Notes: a model not told the origin generated them from the sequence alone. A DNA stretch of 64,000 bases from Bradyrhizobium sp. 170 (GCF_023101085.1 NZ_CP064703.1:3906001-3970000); one strand, 5' to 3'; shown: positions 9,625 through 17,203, numbered from the stretch's first letter. Numbers and translations are program-made.

Positions 9625-10113
9625 CTAAAAAGCGCGGCCTCTGACTGCGCTTCTGGAGCTTACAATTGGTTCGGCGACAGCCTCTTTGAGGCCAGCTGCC
9701 GCTTGGGCGGCAAGCCCACGGGCCGCTGCTTGTGAATCTTGAAATTCCTCGAGTGCATAGACTCTGCCCCACCGCAGGGTGAATACGTGGAGGCCACGGT
9801 TGACGTACGACGCGTCGCCGTTGAGCAGCGTTGCGGCGCCGTCCCACTCGGCAAACACGGTGGTGTGCCACGGCCAGCCTTTCACCCAGATGTTGTTGAC
9901 CGTGAGACGGAGAGTGGGCAGGACGCGGCCGAGACGCTCAAACCAGCGGCGCAGGGCTTCTTTGTCGTGGCGCTCACCACCAAGCGCGTGGGCGCCGGAA
10001 ACGCGGTGATGGACATGCGGCGCGACTGCTTTCACCGCTTCATCCCAGCGATGGTTGTTGACGTGGTCGAAGGTCTTTCGGATTTCGTTCTTGACAATGT
10101 AACCGTATACCAT
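9625..10113 (-). CDS. SnoaL-like / NTF2-fold protein
   Basis: 162 residues. The first 115 or so have the pattern of SnoaL-like polyketide-cyclase/NTF2 proteins: helical start (FDHVNNHRWDEAVKAVAP), HHRVSGAHALGGERHDKEALRRWFERL, and strands ending LHVFTLRWGRVYALEEFQD. Such small cone-shaped proteins act as isomerases, hydrolases or binding proteins; no specific reaction can be assigned. An SD (GTGGAGG) lies six bases before the ATG. The gene is wedged between a fragment of an RND start (10127-10153) and a fragment of a fusion-protein end (9539-9612), so it entered, or was kept, through a recombination event. The Ala-rich C-terminus looks poorly conserved. Confidence 0.8.
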   Translation of the reverse strand: MVYGYIVKNEIRKTFDHVNNHRWDEAVKAVAPHVHHRVSGAHALGGERHDKEALRRWFERLGRVLPTLRLTVNNIWVKGWPWHTTVFAEWDGAATLLNGDASYVNRGLHVFTLRWGRVYALEEFQDSQAAARGLAAQAAAGLKEAVAEPIVSSRSAVRGRAF

Positions 10114-10126
10114 TGTTGGCCTCCAC

Positions 10127-10153
10127 GGTGAGCGCGGAAAGATTGAAGCTCAT
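10127..10153 (-). pseudogene. N-terminal remnant of an RND permease
   Basis: An ATG overlapping the fusion-protein stop (TAATG) starts a frame reading MSFNLSALT, close to the MNLNLSAIAV start of the intact pump at 9539. The similarity ends after about nine codons, where the SnoaL gene's leader begins. The same stop/start overlap recurs at 9537-9541. It supports a former fusion-protein/pump pair at this point. Confidence 0.7.
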
Positions 10154-11262
10154 TAGTTTTCCCTGCCTTCAGACGCAGTCCTGACGCGAGCGCCCTCCTG
10201 CAGGAGATGAGCGCCGAGAGAAACAATCGGATCACCAGAACTCAATCCAGAGATCACCGCGCTTTCGCCGCTCAGCCGAACAAGTTTGACGGGCCGAAAG
10301 CGTACGGTTGATGTGGCGCTATCCAGGACCCACACACCCGTCTTCCGGCCGTCATCGAGCACGGCTCCCAGCGGTACCTGAACTTCCGGCTGGCTCGCCT
10401 GGCTTGCCAGTCGAATGGTCACCGTCGCGCCAAGAGGGGCTGCCGCAGCCTCACCGTCGAGCACATACCAAGCCTCATAGGTACGGGTCTGAGCATCGGC
10501 GGCGTCCGACAACTGCCGCAGATGCGCCGCATCGCGCCGCCCGTCGGCCCCATACACGCTGGCCTCGGCCACGGAGCCGATCGCTGGCCGGATTGTTTCG
10601 GGAAGCGCAACCACCGCTTCGCGGGGGCCGGCCTTCGCGATCCGAACGACTGTCTGGCCGGCAGAGACGACCTGCCCGGGCTCGCCAAGCGTTTCGACGA
10701 CCGTTCCGTCCGCGTCCGCTACCAGGACCGAGTAGGTCGCCTCATTCTCAGAGACCCGCGCATCAGCTTCAGCGGTGGCCAGTTGGGCCTCGGCGGTATC
10801 CAACGCAGCCTTCGCTTGCTCGTAGCGCTGTCGGGAAGCCCATCCGTTGCTCACCAACCTGGCGTATCGCTGTTCATCCGCTTCGGTCTGAACGAAAGAT
10901 GCGCGCGCTGCGGCAACGGCGTTGCGCTTCGCCGTGACCGCAAGGCGAAGGTCGGTTTCGTCGATCCGCATCAGCGACTGACCGGCTTTGACCTGCTGAC
11001 CGGCATTCACAAACCGTTCCACGATCTTGCCGGCAACGCGAAAACCGAGGTTGCTCTGGACTCTCGCCGCTGTGATCCCCGTGAAGCCGCGTTCGGATCC
11101 GGCCACCCGCGTTGCCGTCGCCAATCGGACGATCGGTGGTTCCTGCCTCGGGTCGCTCACGGCGGAGGCTGCCTGCGTGCGGATGGAAAGCGTGACGAAT
11201 GCGGCCACCCCGAACACCGCGGTTAGGACGCTCCCCAGCACGATAACGAGTCTCTTTTTCAT
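10153..11262 (-). CDS. RND efflux periplasmic adaptor (membrane-fusion protein)
   Basis: HlyD/AcrA-type adaptor of 369 residues that would link the RND pump to an outer-membrane channel. It starts with MKKR and one hydrophobic N-terminal segment. Then come a lipoyl half-motif (GFRVAGKIVERFVNAGQQVKAGQ), an Ala-rich coiled-coil hairpin at about 115-180, the second lipoyl half (DGTVVETLGEPGQVVSAGQ) and the beta-barrel and membrane-proximal domains. The start chosen is the Met just before the membrane segment; an open upstream extension runs through the regulatory region and is unlikely to be translated. It is divergent from the TetR gene with a long operator between. Confidence 0.93.
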   Translation of the reverse strand: MKKRLVIVLGSVLTAVFGVAAFVTLSIRTQAASAVSDPRQEPPIVRLATATRVAGSERGFTGITAARVQSNLGFRVAGKIVERFVNAGQQVKAGQSLMRIDETDLRLAVTAKRNAVAAARASFVQTEADEQRYARLVSNGWASRQRYEQAKAALDTAEAQLATAEADARVSENEATYSVLVADADGTVVETLGEPGQVVSAGQTVVRIAKAGPREAVVALPETIRPAIGSVAEASVYGADGRRDAAHLRQLSDAADAQTRTYEAWYVLDGEAAAAPLGATVTIRLASQASQPEVQVPLGAVLDDGRKTGVWVLDSATSTVRFRPVKLVRLSGESAVISGLSSGDPIVSLGAHLLQEGARVRTASEGREN

Positions 11263-11280
11263 GGCTACAGTCTCACCAAA

Positions 11281-11329
11281 TAGATTGCATTCGAACTCTA
11301 TATCTGATATAGATTTCGAACGCAATCTA
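11281..11329. promoter_or_regulatory. TetR-type operator between the regulator and the efflux operon
   Basis: Two 15-bp half sites, TAGATTGCATTCGAA at 11281-11295 and TTCGAACGCAATCTA at 11315-11329, are inverted copies matching at 14 of 15 positions. A second inverted pair lies between them (CTATATC / GATATAG). The site fills the gap between the divergent starts at 11262 and 11347 and overlaps where both promoters must be. The neighbouring TetR protein is the natural candidate binder, which would give repression and autoregulation. This is inferred from symmetry and position. Confidence 0.8.
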
Positions 11330-11346
11330 AAAAATGGAGGTCGACA

Positions 11347-12000
11347 ATGCGAGTGAGTCGCATTCAGGCCGCGGAAAACCGCGAAACTGTAATCAATGTG
11401 GCAAGTCGCCTTTTTCGGGAGCGCGGCTTTGATGGCATCGGGCTTAAGGATCTGATGGAGGGTGCCGGGCTGACCCAAGGCGCCTTTTACAAGCAGTTCG
11501 CGTCAAAGGAGGACTTGGCGGTACAGGCGTCCAGGCGGGCATTGGAGAGCGCCTCCCGCCGATGGTCGGACGCCGCCGCGGAGAATCCTGATGATCCGCT
11601 TGGCGCGGTAATCGCGTTCTACCTCAGTGCCGACCATCGCGAAGAAAAGATGGACGGCTGCCCGATCGTGGCGCTCGGCTCAGATGCCGCCAGACAGGGG
11701 GCCGACGTGAAATCGGCATTCGAAGCGGGGATCAAGGCGCATCTCGAAGTCCTCGGCCGCTTCATTGCTGAGACCGATGGCGGGGAGTCCAGTGGCAAGG
11801 CCATGGCCATTCTCACGACGATGGTCGGTGCGGTGACGCTATCGCGCGTCGTCAACGACCCCGATTTGGCTCAGGCCTTTCTGGATGCAGCAGTCAAACA
11901 GGTTCGCGAAGGCGTCCGAAGAGGCCGTGTTGATCGGCAAGCACACCGTCTTGGGCGCAAAAAGCATCCAATAAAACGTCGAACAAAGCGTCCAACATGA
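11347..12000 (+). CDS. TetR/AcrR family transcriptional regulator
   Basis: 217 residues. The N-terminal helix-turn-helix (about 10-57) has the standard layout: NVASRLFRERGFDGIGLKDLMEGAGLTQ followed by GAFYKQFASKEDLA. The remaining helical domain would bind an effector and dimerise. A strong GGAGG lies six bases before the ATG. It is transcribed away from the fusion-protein/pump operon, the usual layout for a local repressor of efflux. The last 30 or so residues are Arg/Lys-rich and unlike the family, so the C-terminus may have been altered near the end of the cassette. Confidence 0.93.
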   Translation: MRVSRIQAAENRETVINVASRLFRERGFDGIGLKDLMEGAGLTQGAFYKQFASKEDLAVQASRRALESASRRWSDAAAENPDDPLGAVIAFYLSADHREEKMDGCPIVALGSDAARQGADVKSAFEAGIKAHLEVLGRFIAETDGGESSGKAMAILTTMVGAVTLSRVVNDPDLAQAFLDAAVKQVREGVRRGRVDRQAHRLGRKKHPIKRRTKRPT

Positions 12001-12225
12001 AAATGAAGCCCTCGATCTGAGTAAAATTGTTGGAGCAACGAAAAATCGAACAAACATTTCGGCTCGGAGCGCTTCGCCCGCTTCATCGGACGACGAGAGG
12101 CGATGGGCTGACGGGATAACTGCGTGAGGTAACGGTTAGCGCAACAGGAGTTGAGACTGGATACCAACTCGCAAAAGGCACCCTTGGGCTTGATAGGCAC
12201 CTTTCAATTCGCTCATTCCGATAAG

Positions 12226-12268
12226 CCATTGAAATCGCAACAAATGCGACCGCCCTCCGAGCGCACCA
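12226..12268 (+). repeat. 43-bp direct repeat, copy B
   Basis: Same orientation and 41/43 identity with 3995-4037. The right end, CCCTCCGAGCGCACCA, touches the point where the DUF2182 reading frame stops resembling its family. On the minus strand both copies are followed by loosely similar sequence (AAGGTGC, then a TGCCTTT run about 20-30 bp on), so an older, longer repeat may underlie the 43-bp core. Confidence 0.75.
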
Positions 12269-12428
12269 AAAGCAGCATAAGCCATTCGGCCGGGATCATG
12301 CGGAACCCGGTCATGTCCATGCCGCCCATGTCCATGTCGTTGGCGAGCCGGAGCACGTAGCTCCATGCCAGCCGGTCGCGCCGCCGCCGACCCGGCGATC
12401 GCGCCGCAGTACGGTTTCGGTCACTTGC
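12269..12428 (-). pseudogene. Truncated DUF2182 membrane-protein gene
   Basis: Translation gives LAWSYVLRLANDMDMGG followed by MDMTGFRMIPA, which matches the N-terminal region of DUF2182 integral membrane proteins as I remember them; these usually follow DUF1326 genes. Upstream of this a GTG-initiated start (VTETVLRRDR) lies in a different frame, so there is at least one frameshift. After FRMIPA the frame runs straight into the 43-bp repeat, and the rest of the gene, about 200 residues, is absent. The partner of DUF1326 has therefore been destroyed here. Confidence 0.72.
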
Positions 12429-12439
12429 GATTGACCGTG

Positions 12440-12461
12440 CCGGCCCTTGTCGCAGGGCCGG
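12440..12461 (-). terminator. Hairpin after DUF1326, possible terminator
   Basis: Perfect 8-bp arms CCGGCCCT/AGGGCCGG with a 6-base loop lie 15 bp past the DUF1326 stop. There is no T-run on the minus-strand side, so it may be a processing or Rho-type signal and not an intrinsic terminator. Confidence 0.4.
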
Positions 12462-12475
12462 TATCAGGAGTTGTA

Positions 12476-13105
12476 TCAAGCCTGGTTCGACCAGCGGATC
12501 GGCGCATAGAGGCCGTTCTTGCCGGAATTATCCCAGCGCATGCCATGATCGCTGAACGTGTTGCCGGGGGCGCCGACTGCCAACACCATGTTGTCCGGGC
12601 TAACCGGATGGCCGATGTTCGCCCACATTTCGCCGCTCGGATGCATGGTCGGCAACGGATCGACGGACATGTGCAGAATATCCGGGATTTCCGCGGACCG
12701 CGTCTTGCCGTCGATTCGGAATGTGATCGGGACCTTGCGCACCCCCAGGTTCTTGCTGATCAGCGGTGTGAACGCGGCCATAGGACCACCGGCGGCGCCG
12801 GTGAAGATCGCAGCCAGGGCCTCGGTCTGCTCATCGTTGGCGCGCTGATCGACATAGGCGGCCACCGACCAATCTCCGTCTGCCATGACCCCAGGTGCGT
12901 GGAGGATAATCAGGACGTTGAGTCCATCGAGCACGGTGTCGCCATAGCGGCCGCTTTCGATGTGGAAGATCAGCGGTACGTTACAGAAGCCTTCGGTCGG
13001 TCGCGAGGTCAACGGAGGGGCCGCCGACACGAGGCAGGGACACACGATGCTGCAACTGCAATTCTCGAAATAGTCACCGGAAAGGTGCCATGGGACGTCC
13101 GCCAT
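12476..13105 (-). CDS. DUF1326 domain-containing protein
   Basis: 209 residues, full length for the family. The N-terminus has the characteristic Cys cluster YFENCSCSIVCPCL (CxC...CxC), which suggests metal binding or redox chemistry. The rest is a predicted beta-rich domain with no membrane segment. The function of DUF1326 is not established; it is commonly paired with a DUF2182 membrane protein, and here that partner survives only as a fragment downstream. A GGGAG lies seven bases before the ATG. Its upstream region carries a sequence matching one half of the TetR operator of the neighbouring cassette. Confidence 0.9.
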   Translation of the reverse strand: MADVPWHLSGDYFENCSCSIVCPCLVSAAPPLTSRPTEGFCNVPLIFHIESGRYGDTVLDGLNVLIILHAPGVMADGDWSVAAYVDQRANDEQTEALAAIFTGAAGGPMAAFTPLISKNLGVRKVPITFRIDGKTRSAEIPDILHMSVDPLPTMHPSGEMWANIGHPVSPDNMVLAVGAPGNTFSDHGMRWDNSGKNGLYAPIRWSNQA

Positions 13106-13132
13106 CGCTCTCTCCCGCTAGGCCGAACCCGA

Positions 13133-13147
13133 TAGATTGCTTTCGAA
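13133..13147 (+). promoter_or_regulatory. Copy of the TetR operator half site upstream of DUF1326
   Basis: TAGATTGCTTTCGAA differs at one base from the left half site at 11281-11295. It lies 28 bp upstream of the DUF1326 start. No clear inverted partner is seen nearby, so binding might be weak. It suggests that DUF1326 belongs to the same regulon or that the two promoters share ancestry. Confidence 0.55.
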
Positions 13148-13274
13148 TGAGCCACGTGTAGTTGAAAATTACGCTGCGCACCACCTCAAAAAATCAGCTT
13201 TTGTTTTTGTTGGGTTTTTGGCTCCGTGCCCCGCACTTTATCGCGGGGAACGGAATCTCCGAGGGACAAACCCG

Positions 13275-14087
13275 TCACGGCTTGGCCGGGCTCGATCGAG
13301 GTGAGAGCGGGACTTGGAAGGTCCTGTATCGCGGGAGCTCAGGAAAGCTATCCGCGGCGCTGGCGGAGACCAGCCCGACGATCGCGGCCGCAACTTCCTT
13401 GCCGACCAGCCGATTGATCGCAGTGGTTTGACCTTTGCTCAGTTGGACTTCGAGCGCGCCCGCCGCCGCCATCGCGGCCCTGACGCGGTTGATCGACTGC
13501 TCGGAATATCTATCGTCGATCGCAATTGTCTTGCCGGCCAGGTCGGAGACCGACTTGACGTCGGGACCCGCCACGAGGACGGCCACGAGCGCGTCCAGCG
13601 ACGCATCCAGCGTCGGGACCGACATTCGTCCCGCGACCGCGGAGGCGGCCGCCACCTGCTCCTGTGTCGTTCGGGTCTGCGGAACCTCGGTCGTTGAATG
13701 CGGTTCGGTGGTGATTGCGCGAGCAGCTTCGGAAGCGCGCGTCGCTTCGGAAGCAACCGCATTGCCCGTCGTCTGCTGGTTCGCTTGCGGAGAAGGAATC
13801 GGTATGGGAATGGCTGGTGCGGCTTTCGCCGCGACCTTGATTGGCTTGGGTGTCCGACGGACGGCGTGGTCCGCGTGAGATCGGGGCGGGCTGTCGCCGC
13901 GCCAGGCGACGGTGGACACCGGTTTCGTTGTGGCAGAATCGCTGTCATACGATTCAGGTTCAATCGGCACATGAACCGCGGTCAGGCAGGCGAACGGATT
14001 CATGCCGACGCAGGATGGCTGTGTTGATTGTTGGCTGCTGCAACCGACCAGGGTAGTAGCCAGCACGCAAATAAGAAGCGTCCTCAA
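13275..14087 (-). CDS. Putative lipoprotein, unknown function
   Basis: The start is taken as TTG at 14087 because an excellent AGGAGG sits five bases upstream and the product then begins directly with a lipoprotein signal, LRTLLICVLATTLVGC, with lipidated Cys at residue 16. An ATG at 14159 would bury this signal. A Pro/Ala/Thr-rich linker (about 60-150) leads to a C-terminal domain with SVSDLAGKTIAIDD, reminiscent of periplasmic ligand-binding proteins of the TAXI/NMT1 type. Length is 270 residues from the TTG. The family was not recognised. Confidence 0.72.
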   Translation of the reverse strand: MRTLLICVLATTLVGCSSQQSTQPSCVGMNPFACLTAVHVPIEPESYDSDSATTKPVSTVAWRGDSPPRSHADHAVRRTPKPIKVAAKAAPAIPIPIPSPQANQQTTGNAVASEATRASEAARAITTEPHSTTEVPQTRTTQEQVAAASAVAGRMSVPTLDASLDALVAVLVAGPDVKSVSDLAGKTIAIDDRYSEQSINRVRAAMAAAGALEVQLSKGQTTAINRLVGKEVAAAIVGLVSASAADSFPELPRYRTFQVPLSPRSSPAKP

Positions 14088-14334
14088 TCGATCCTCCTGA
14101 AGAGGTTGAGTGCGGCCCGCAATTCTTGCGGCTTGAAAGATGTTGCGCTGGGTCGTCAATCATTGATGCAAAACTGTTAAGCGCGCATTAATTGAAGCGC
14201 CTCGGCGCCATCCCATGGTGCCTGCATTTCACACGCCCGCCTTCTCGTTGCTTCCTTTGATGCAGGATTTCGCCACGAATCGGTCGCTATGGTTGTGCGC
14301 TGGGGGTTGTTCATCGAGTGATGGAGAATGGCCT

Positions 14335-14760
14335 ATGGCGAGTATCGAACGACTTCACAGAGCTGCGCCGCTGGATTTAGCCAAGCTTGAAGAAGATGTC
14401 GTAGGGAGTCTTCCCGCGATCAGGGCAGCCCCATCGGGGTCGATGCCGGACTACGTCGAGCATGAAGAGGGCGTTACGCGCGTCGGTGCGCTGACTGCCG
14501 AGGCCGTGGTGCGTGACTATAAAGCCGCCGCCAGGGAAATCGAAGCCATGGGAGCGGAACTGATCAGCGCGGCGAAGAAATGCGAGGCGATGACCGCCGA
14601 AGTGCACAATGCCATTGCCTTCATGCGCGACACCGCAGCCTCGTATCGCGAGGAAGCCAAGAAGATCTTCAAGCGCATTGAAGAATGCGCGATCTTTACC
14701 GAGCAGGTTCGAAAGACCTGCGAGACCGTCAAACTCAAGATGATCGAAGGCAAAGTATAG
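14335..14760 (+). CDS. Hypothetical coiled-coil protein
   Basis: 141 residues from the ATG preceded by GGAG. There is no signal peptide or membrane segment. Residues about 60-135 are strongly helical with heptad-like spacing (YKAAAREIEAMGAELISAAKK, then TAASYREEAKKIFKRIEE), typical of a coiled coil. Codon use resembles the neighbours. Function not recognised. A hairpin about 115 bp downstream could end its transcript. Confidence 0.7.
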   Translation: MASIERLHRAAPLDLAKLEEDVVGSLPAIRAAPSGSMPDYVEHEEGVTRVGALTAEAVVRDYKAAAREIEAMGAELISAAKKCEAMTAEVHNAIAFMRDTAASYREEAKKIFKRIEECAIFTEQVRKTCETVKLKMIEGKV

Positions 14761-14874
14761 CCGCCGTGAGATATCCGAAACATCGATCCGGTCTGTTTTT
14801 TGAATAGCGTGTGTGAATTGCGGTACAGGCTGGTGCCGCGAATCAGCTTAGTTTGTAGTCTCCTCCCTAGACTC

Positions 14875-14900
14875 ACCCGCCGCAAATGGCGGGTCCTCTT
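14875..14900 (+). terminator. Putative intrinsic terminator
   Basis: ACCCGCC and GGCGGGT arms (7 bp) around a 6-base loop GCAAAT, followed by CCTCTTT. It probably ends transcription from the coiled-coil gene. Confidence 0.5.
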
Positions 14901-15068
14901 TGTGAAATCTGCCAGTCAGAATAGCCTTGCAGCGATGCTGTGGTGGCCGCAGTGGCTAATCGGGCAGGTCCGCATCCGTTGGTTGCAGCTTGTATACCTG
15001 GGTGATCCGGTGCCCTCCGGGCGCACCACAACGTTGCAGTTTGGATCTAGTACAATCGGTTCTCCGAG

Positions 15069-15155
15069 GTGTTCGCGTGTCCGCAATGCCACGGCGCGCG
15101 AATCGTTTGCGGTGGGTGCGGGTTTGTTGCCCCTACTGTCGCACCGTTCGCGTAA
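15069..15155 (+). CDS. Candidate zinc-ribbon microprotein
   Basis: A GTG-initiated frame of 28 codons ending in TAA. The peptide has CPQC followed ten residues later by CGGC, i.e. a CxxC-x10-CxxC pattern typical of very small zinc ribbons. The frame is closed upstream by TAG at 15048. The ribosome-binding site is weak. The Cys spacing is the only support, so it may be chance. Confidence 0.3.
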   Translation: MFACPQCHGARIVCGGCGFVAPTVAPFA

Positions 15156-15252
15156 ACTACACGTGCCCGCCGGTTGCTGATTCCCGCCGGCTCCGCCGCC
15201 GTTCGGCGCTTCCAGGAAGTTCGACATTACCAAGACCACCCGGAGCATCTTC

Positions 15253-15627
15253 ATGCTGTTTCTGAGCTACGCCTATCGATTCCTCTCCAACTTCGTGTTC
15301 CTGGCCCTGGTCTATTTCGCCCTGAATTTCCTCGAAAAGTATCAGCACCGCGTGGTCGTCGCGATTCTCGTGCTGATCTATACCGGCATGCATGCGGCGT
15401 CGGCGCTGCGGTCGTTTCACTTCTTTCAGCGCATCGAGCGGCTGGAACTGGAGGCACGCCGCCTGGTGGCGGCGCTGGGCGAGGGGCCGAATTCGACGTC
15501 GACGCGCAAGCAGGTTATCACCGAGGTCGGAACGCTGCGCCATGCCGGCGAGATCAAGGCCTATATCGACCTGCTGTTCCTCGCCATCGTCATCCTGCTC
15601 TGCATCGCCAAGATCGTGACGAACTGA
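15253..15627 (+). CDS. Small integral membrane protein, unknown
   Basis: 124 residues with three hydrophobic segments: two near the N-terminus (about 2-25 and 33-50) and one at the C-terminus (about 104-121). A charged helical stretch lies between (FFQRIERLELEARRLVAALGE). A GGAG precedes the ATG. No family recognised; the layout suggests an inner-membrane protein with a cytoplasmic or periplasmic helical loop. Confidence 0.72.
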   Translation: MLFLSYAYRFLSNFVFLALVYFALNFLEKYQHRVVVAILVLIYTGMHAASALRSFHFFQRIERLELEARRLVAALGEGPNSTSTRKQVITEVGTLRHAGEIKAYIDLLFLAIVILLCIAKIVTN

Positions 15628-15710
15628 ACCCTTGTCCCGATCGCGGAGACCCTTGGGCTCAGGAAAACGCTTCAAAACAAATGATTAGCGGATGGTCCTG
15701 ATCCATTCGA

Positions 15711-17060
15711 TCAGAACCGCTTCTTCAAGCCGGCGACCCGAACCGACCGCCCATTCCGTTTGGCTTGTGCCGCCGGCTTGGGCGCGGTCGCGCCGGCGCT
15801 TTGCGGCGCCTGCGCGGTTTGTCCGTCGGACGCCGGCGGCTGGGCCGCGGCCGCGCGGCCGTGGCGGCGAGATTTGCCGGCGAGTTTTGCCGAGGAGACT
15901 TCCGTTGAACGCGCCTGCGCAGTCGATGCCGCCCGGCGCGCGGACGTGGCCAGCAGGGTCATGCTCGCTGATTCCGGAATTTTGAAAATGCTCCGGGCCG
16001 GAATCGGCAGCGCGGCCATTGTGGCGGCCGGCGGCAGCGTCGTTTGCCGCGGCCACGGCGCGACCTGTGGCAGGGGAACGCCGCGCCCGCGCCGTGCGGT
16101 GCGTGCGCCAAGACCGGTCGTGTGCCAATCGAGATCGGACAACGCCGGGACCGGGAGCACTGCAGGGCCGGCAGAAGCGAATTTCGGAACCTTCGGCCAG
16201 CGCGAAACCGCCACCGTCTCCGACGGCGGATGCAACAGCCATTGCTGCGGCTCGGTCGGCGTTGCCGGCCGATCAGGCGTCGCCGGCACCACATGGACGA
16301 TGCGATAGCCGCGCACTTTCAATTCGTGCAGAATCCTCGGCAGCGCAGCGACCGTGCGCGGCTGAATGTCATGCAGCAGCAGGATGCCTTTGCCCTTTCG
16401 CTCCAGCCGCTGCATCGCAAGCTCATAGACGCGATTGGCGGAGACGTTGCGCCAGTCGTCGGCCGGGAAATCGGCGCTCCAGAGCTGAAGCCCCTTGGAA
16501 GCAGCAAATTCCTCGATCCCGTCGTTGACGCGCAGGCCGGGAATGCGCAGGAACGGCGCGGGCGCAGTGCCGTCGGCCAGCGCCGCGGTCACCGACGCGA
16601 TGCCCTGCTCGATCTCCTGCCTGGAGCGGTCGAGCGGCAGGCGATCCATGCCGGTCGGATGGTTCTGACTGTGGGTGGCCACCGTGTGGCCGGCGTCACG
16701 CACCTTGCGCACGCCTTCCGGATTGGCGTTGGCCTGGCTTCCGACCAGGAAGAAGGTCGCCTTCGCGCAATGCGCAGCGAGAATGTTGAGGATCTGGTTA
16801 GAGTATTTCGGCAGCGGACCGTCATCGAAGGTCAGCACCACCTCACGATCTGCGAGCGGCAGCGTCTTGCCATATTGCATGGTGCCGATGATGGGATGGG
16901 CGCGCGGATCGACCACGATGGTGCGTGACGTGCCGATGGCGTCGGGATGACCCGGACAATCGGCAGCCGACGCAACCTGTGCGGCGACCGAGGTCAGCAG
17001 GCCCACGCACAAGGCGGTCCAAGGACGCCACCGACGCTCCCCAAATACGCTAGCGATCAT
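15711..17060 (-). CDS. Polysaccharide deacetylase with long basic tail
   Basis: NodB-homology carbohydrate esterase (CE4), 449 residues. A signal peptide (residues 1 to about 33, ending AQVASAAD) exports it. The catalytic domain (about 65-270) has VVLTFDDGP with the catalytic and metal Asp, and THSQNHP, the HxxxH metal site. The FLRIPGLR and LLLHDIQ motifs follow. After about residue 275 comes a Pro/Ala/Arg-rich region of some 170 residues ending in Lys/Arg, probably disordered and possibly cell-wall binding. A shorter paralogue lies just upstream. Likely substrate is an N-acetylated cell-envelope glycan; specificity unknown. Confidence 0.9.
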   Translation of the reverse strand: MIASVFGERRWRPWTALCVGLLTSVAAQVASAADCPGHPDAIGTSRTIVVDPRAHPIIGTMQYGKTLPLADREVVLTFDDGPLPKYSNQILNILAAHCAKATFFLVGSQANANPEGVRKVRDAGHTVATHSQNHPTGMDRLPLDRSRQEIEQGIASVTAALADGTAPAPFLRIPGLRVNDGIEEFAASKGLQLWSADFPADDWRNVSANRVYELAMQRLERKGKGILLLHDIQPRTVAALPRILHELKVRGYRIVHVVPATPDRPATPTEPQQWLLHPPSETVAVSRWPKVPKFASAGPAVLPVPALSDLDWHTTGLGARTARRGRGVPLPQVAPWPRQTTLPPAATMAALPIPARSIFKIPESASMTLLATSARRAASTAQARSTEVSSAKLAGKSRRHGRAAAAQPPASDGQTAQAPQSAGATAPKPAAQAKRNGRSVRVAGLKKRF

Positions 17061-17203
17061 TGAACCCCGGCTTCATTCCAAAGAGCACGCAACGTTTACA
17101 TCTGATGCCATGAATGCCGCCTTAATCGCCTGAATTCCAGACCTAATTTGGCTTCGGGGCGTGATCCAGACCACAGAACCGCGTCAGCCAAAAAGATCGT
17201 GAT

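Larger units (their letters stand above)
12001..12475. other. Junction region without an intact gene
   Basis: From left to right: about 225 bp with nothing recognisable, then the 43-bp repeat copy B (12226-12268), a degraded DUF2182 fragment on the minus strand (12269-12428) and a hairpin (12440-12461) just after the DUF1326 stop. Confidence 0.7.
14761..15252. other. Intergenic region with a hairpin and a candidate microprotein
   Basis: About 490 bp between two hypothetical genes. It holds a terminator-like hairpin near 14875-14900, a hairpin-forming segment GGTGCCCTCCGGGCGCACC at 15009-15027, and a 28-codon frame with a zinc-ribbon-like Cys pattern at 15069-15155. No RNA gene was recognised. 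Confidence 0.5.

Noticed and set aside
7347..9644. A 765-codon open frame on the plus strand opposite the RND gene
   Set aside because: It is an antisense shadow: rich in Arg, His, Gly and Asp with no family features, and the opposite strand encodes a full RND permease.
15001..15030. A third copy of the 43-bp repeat, or a tRNA end (GGTGCCCTCCGGGCGCACCA)
   Set aside because: Only about 15 bases resemble the repeat end and the rest does not align; it is better described as a local hairpin.
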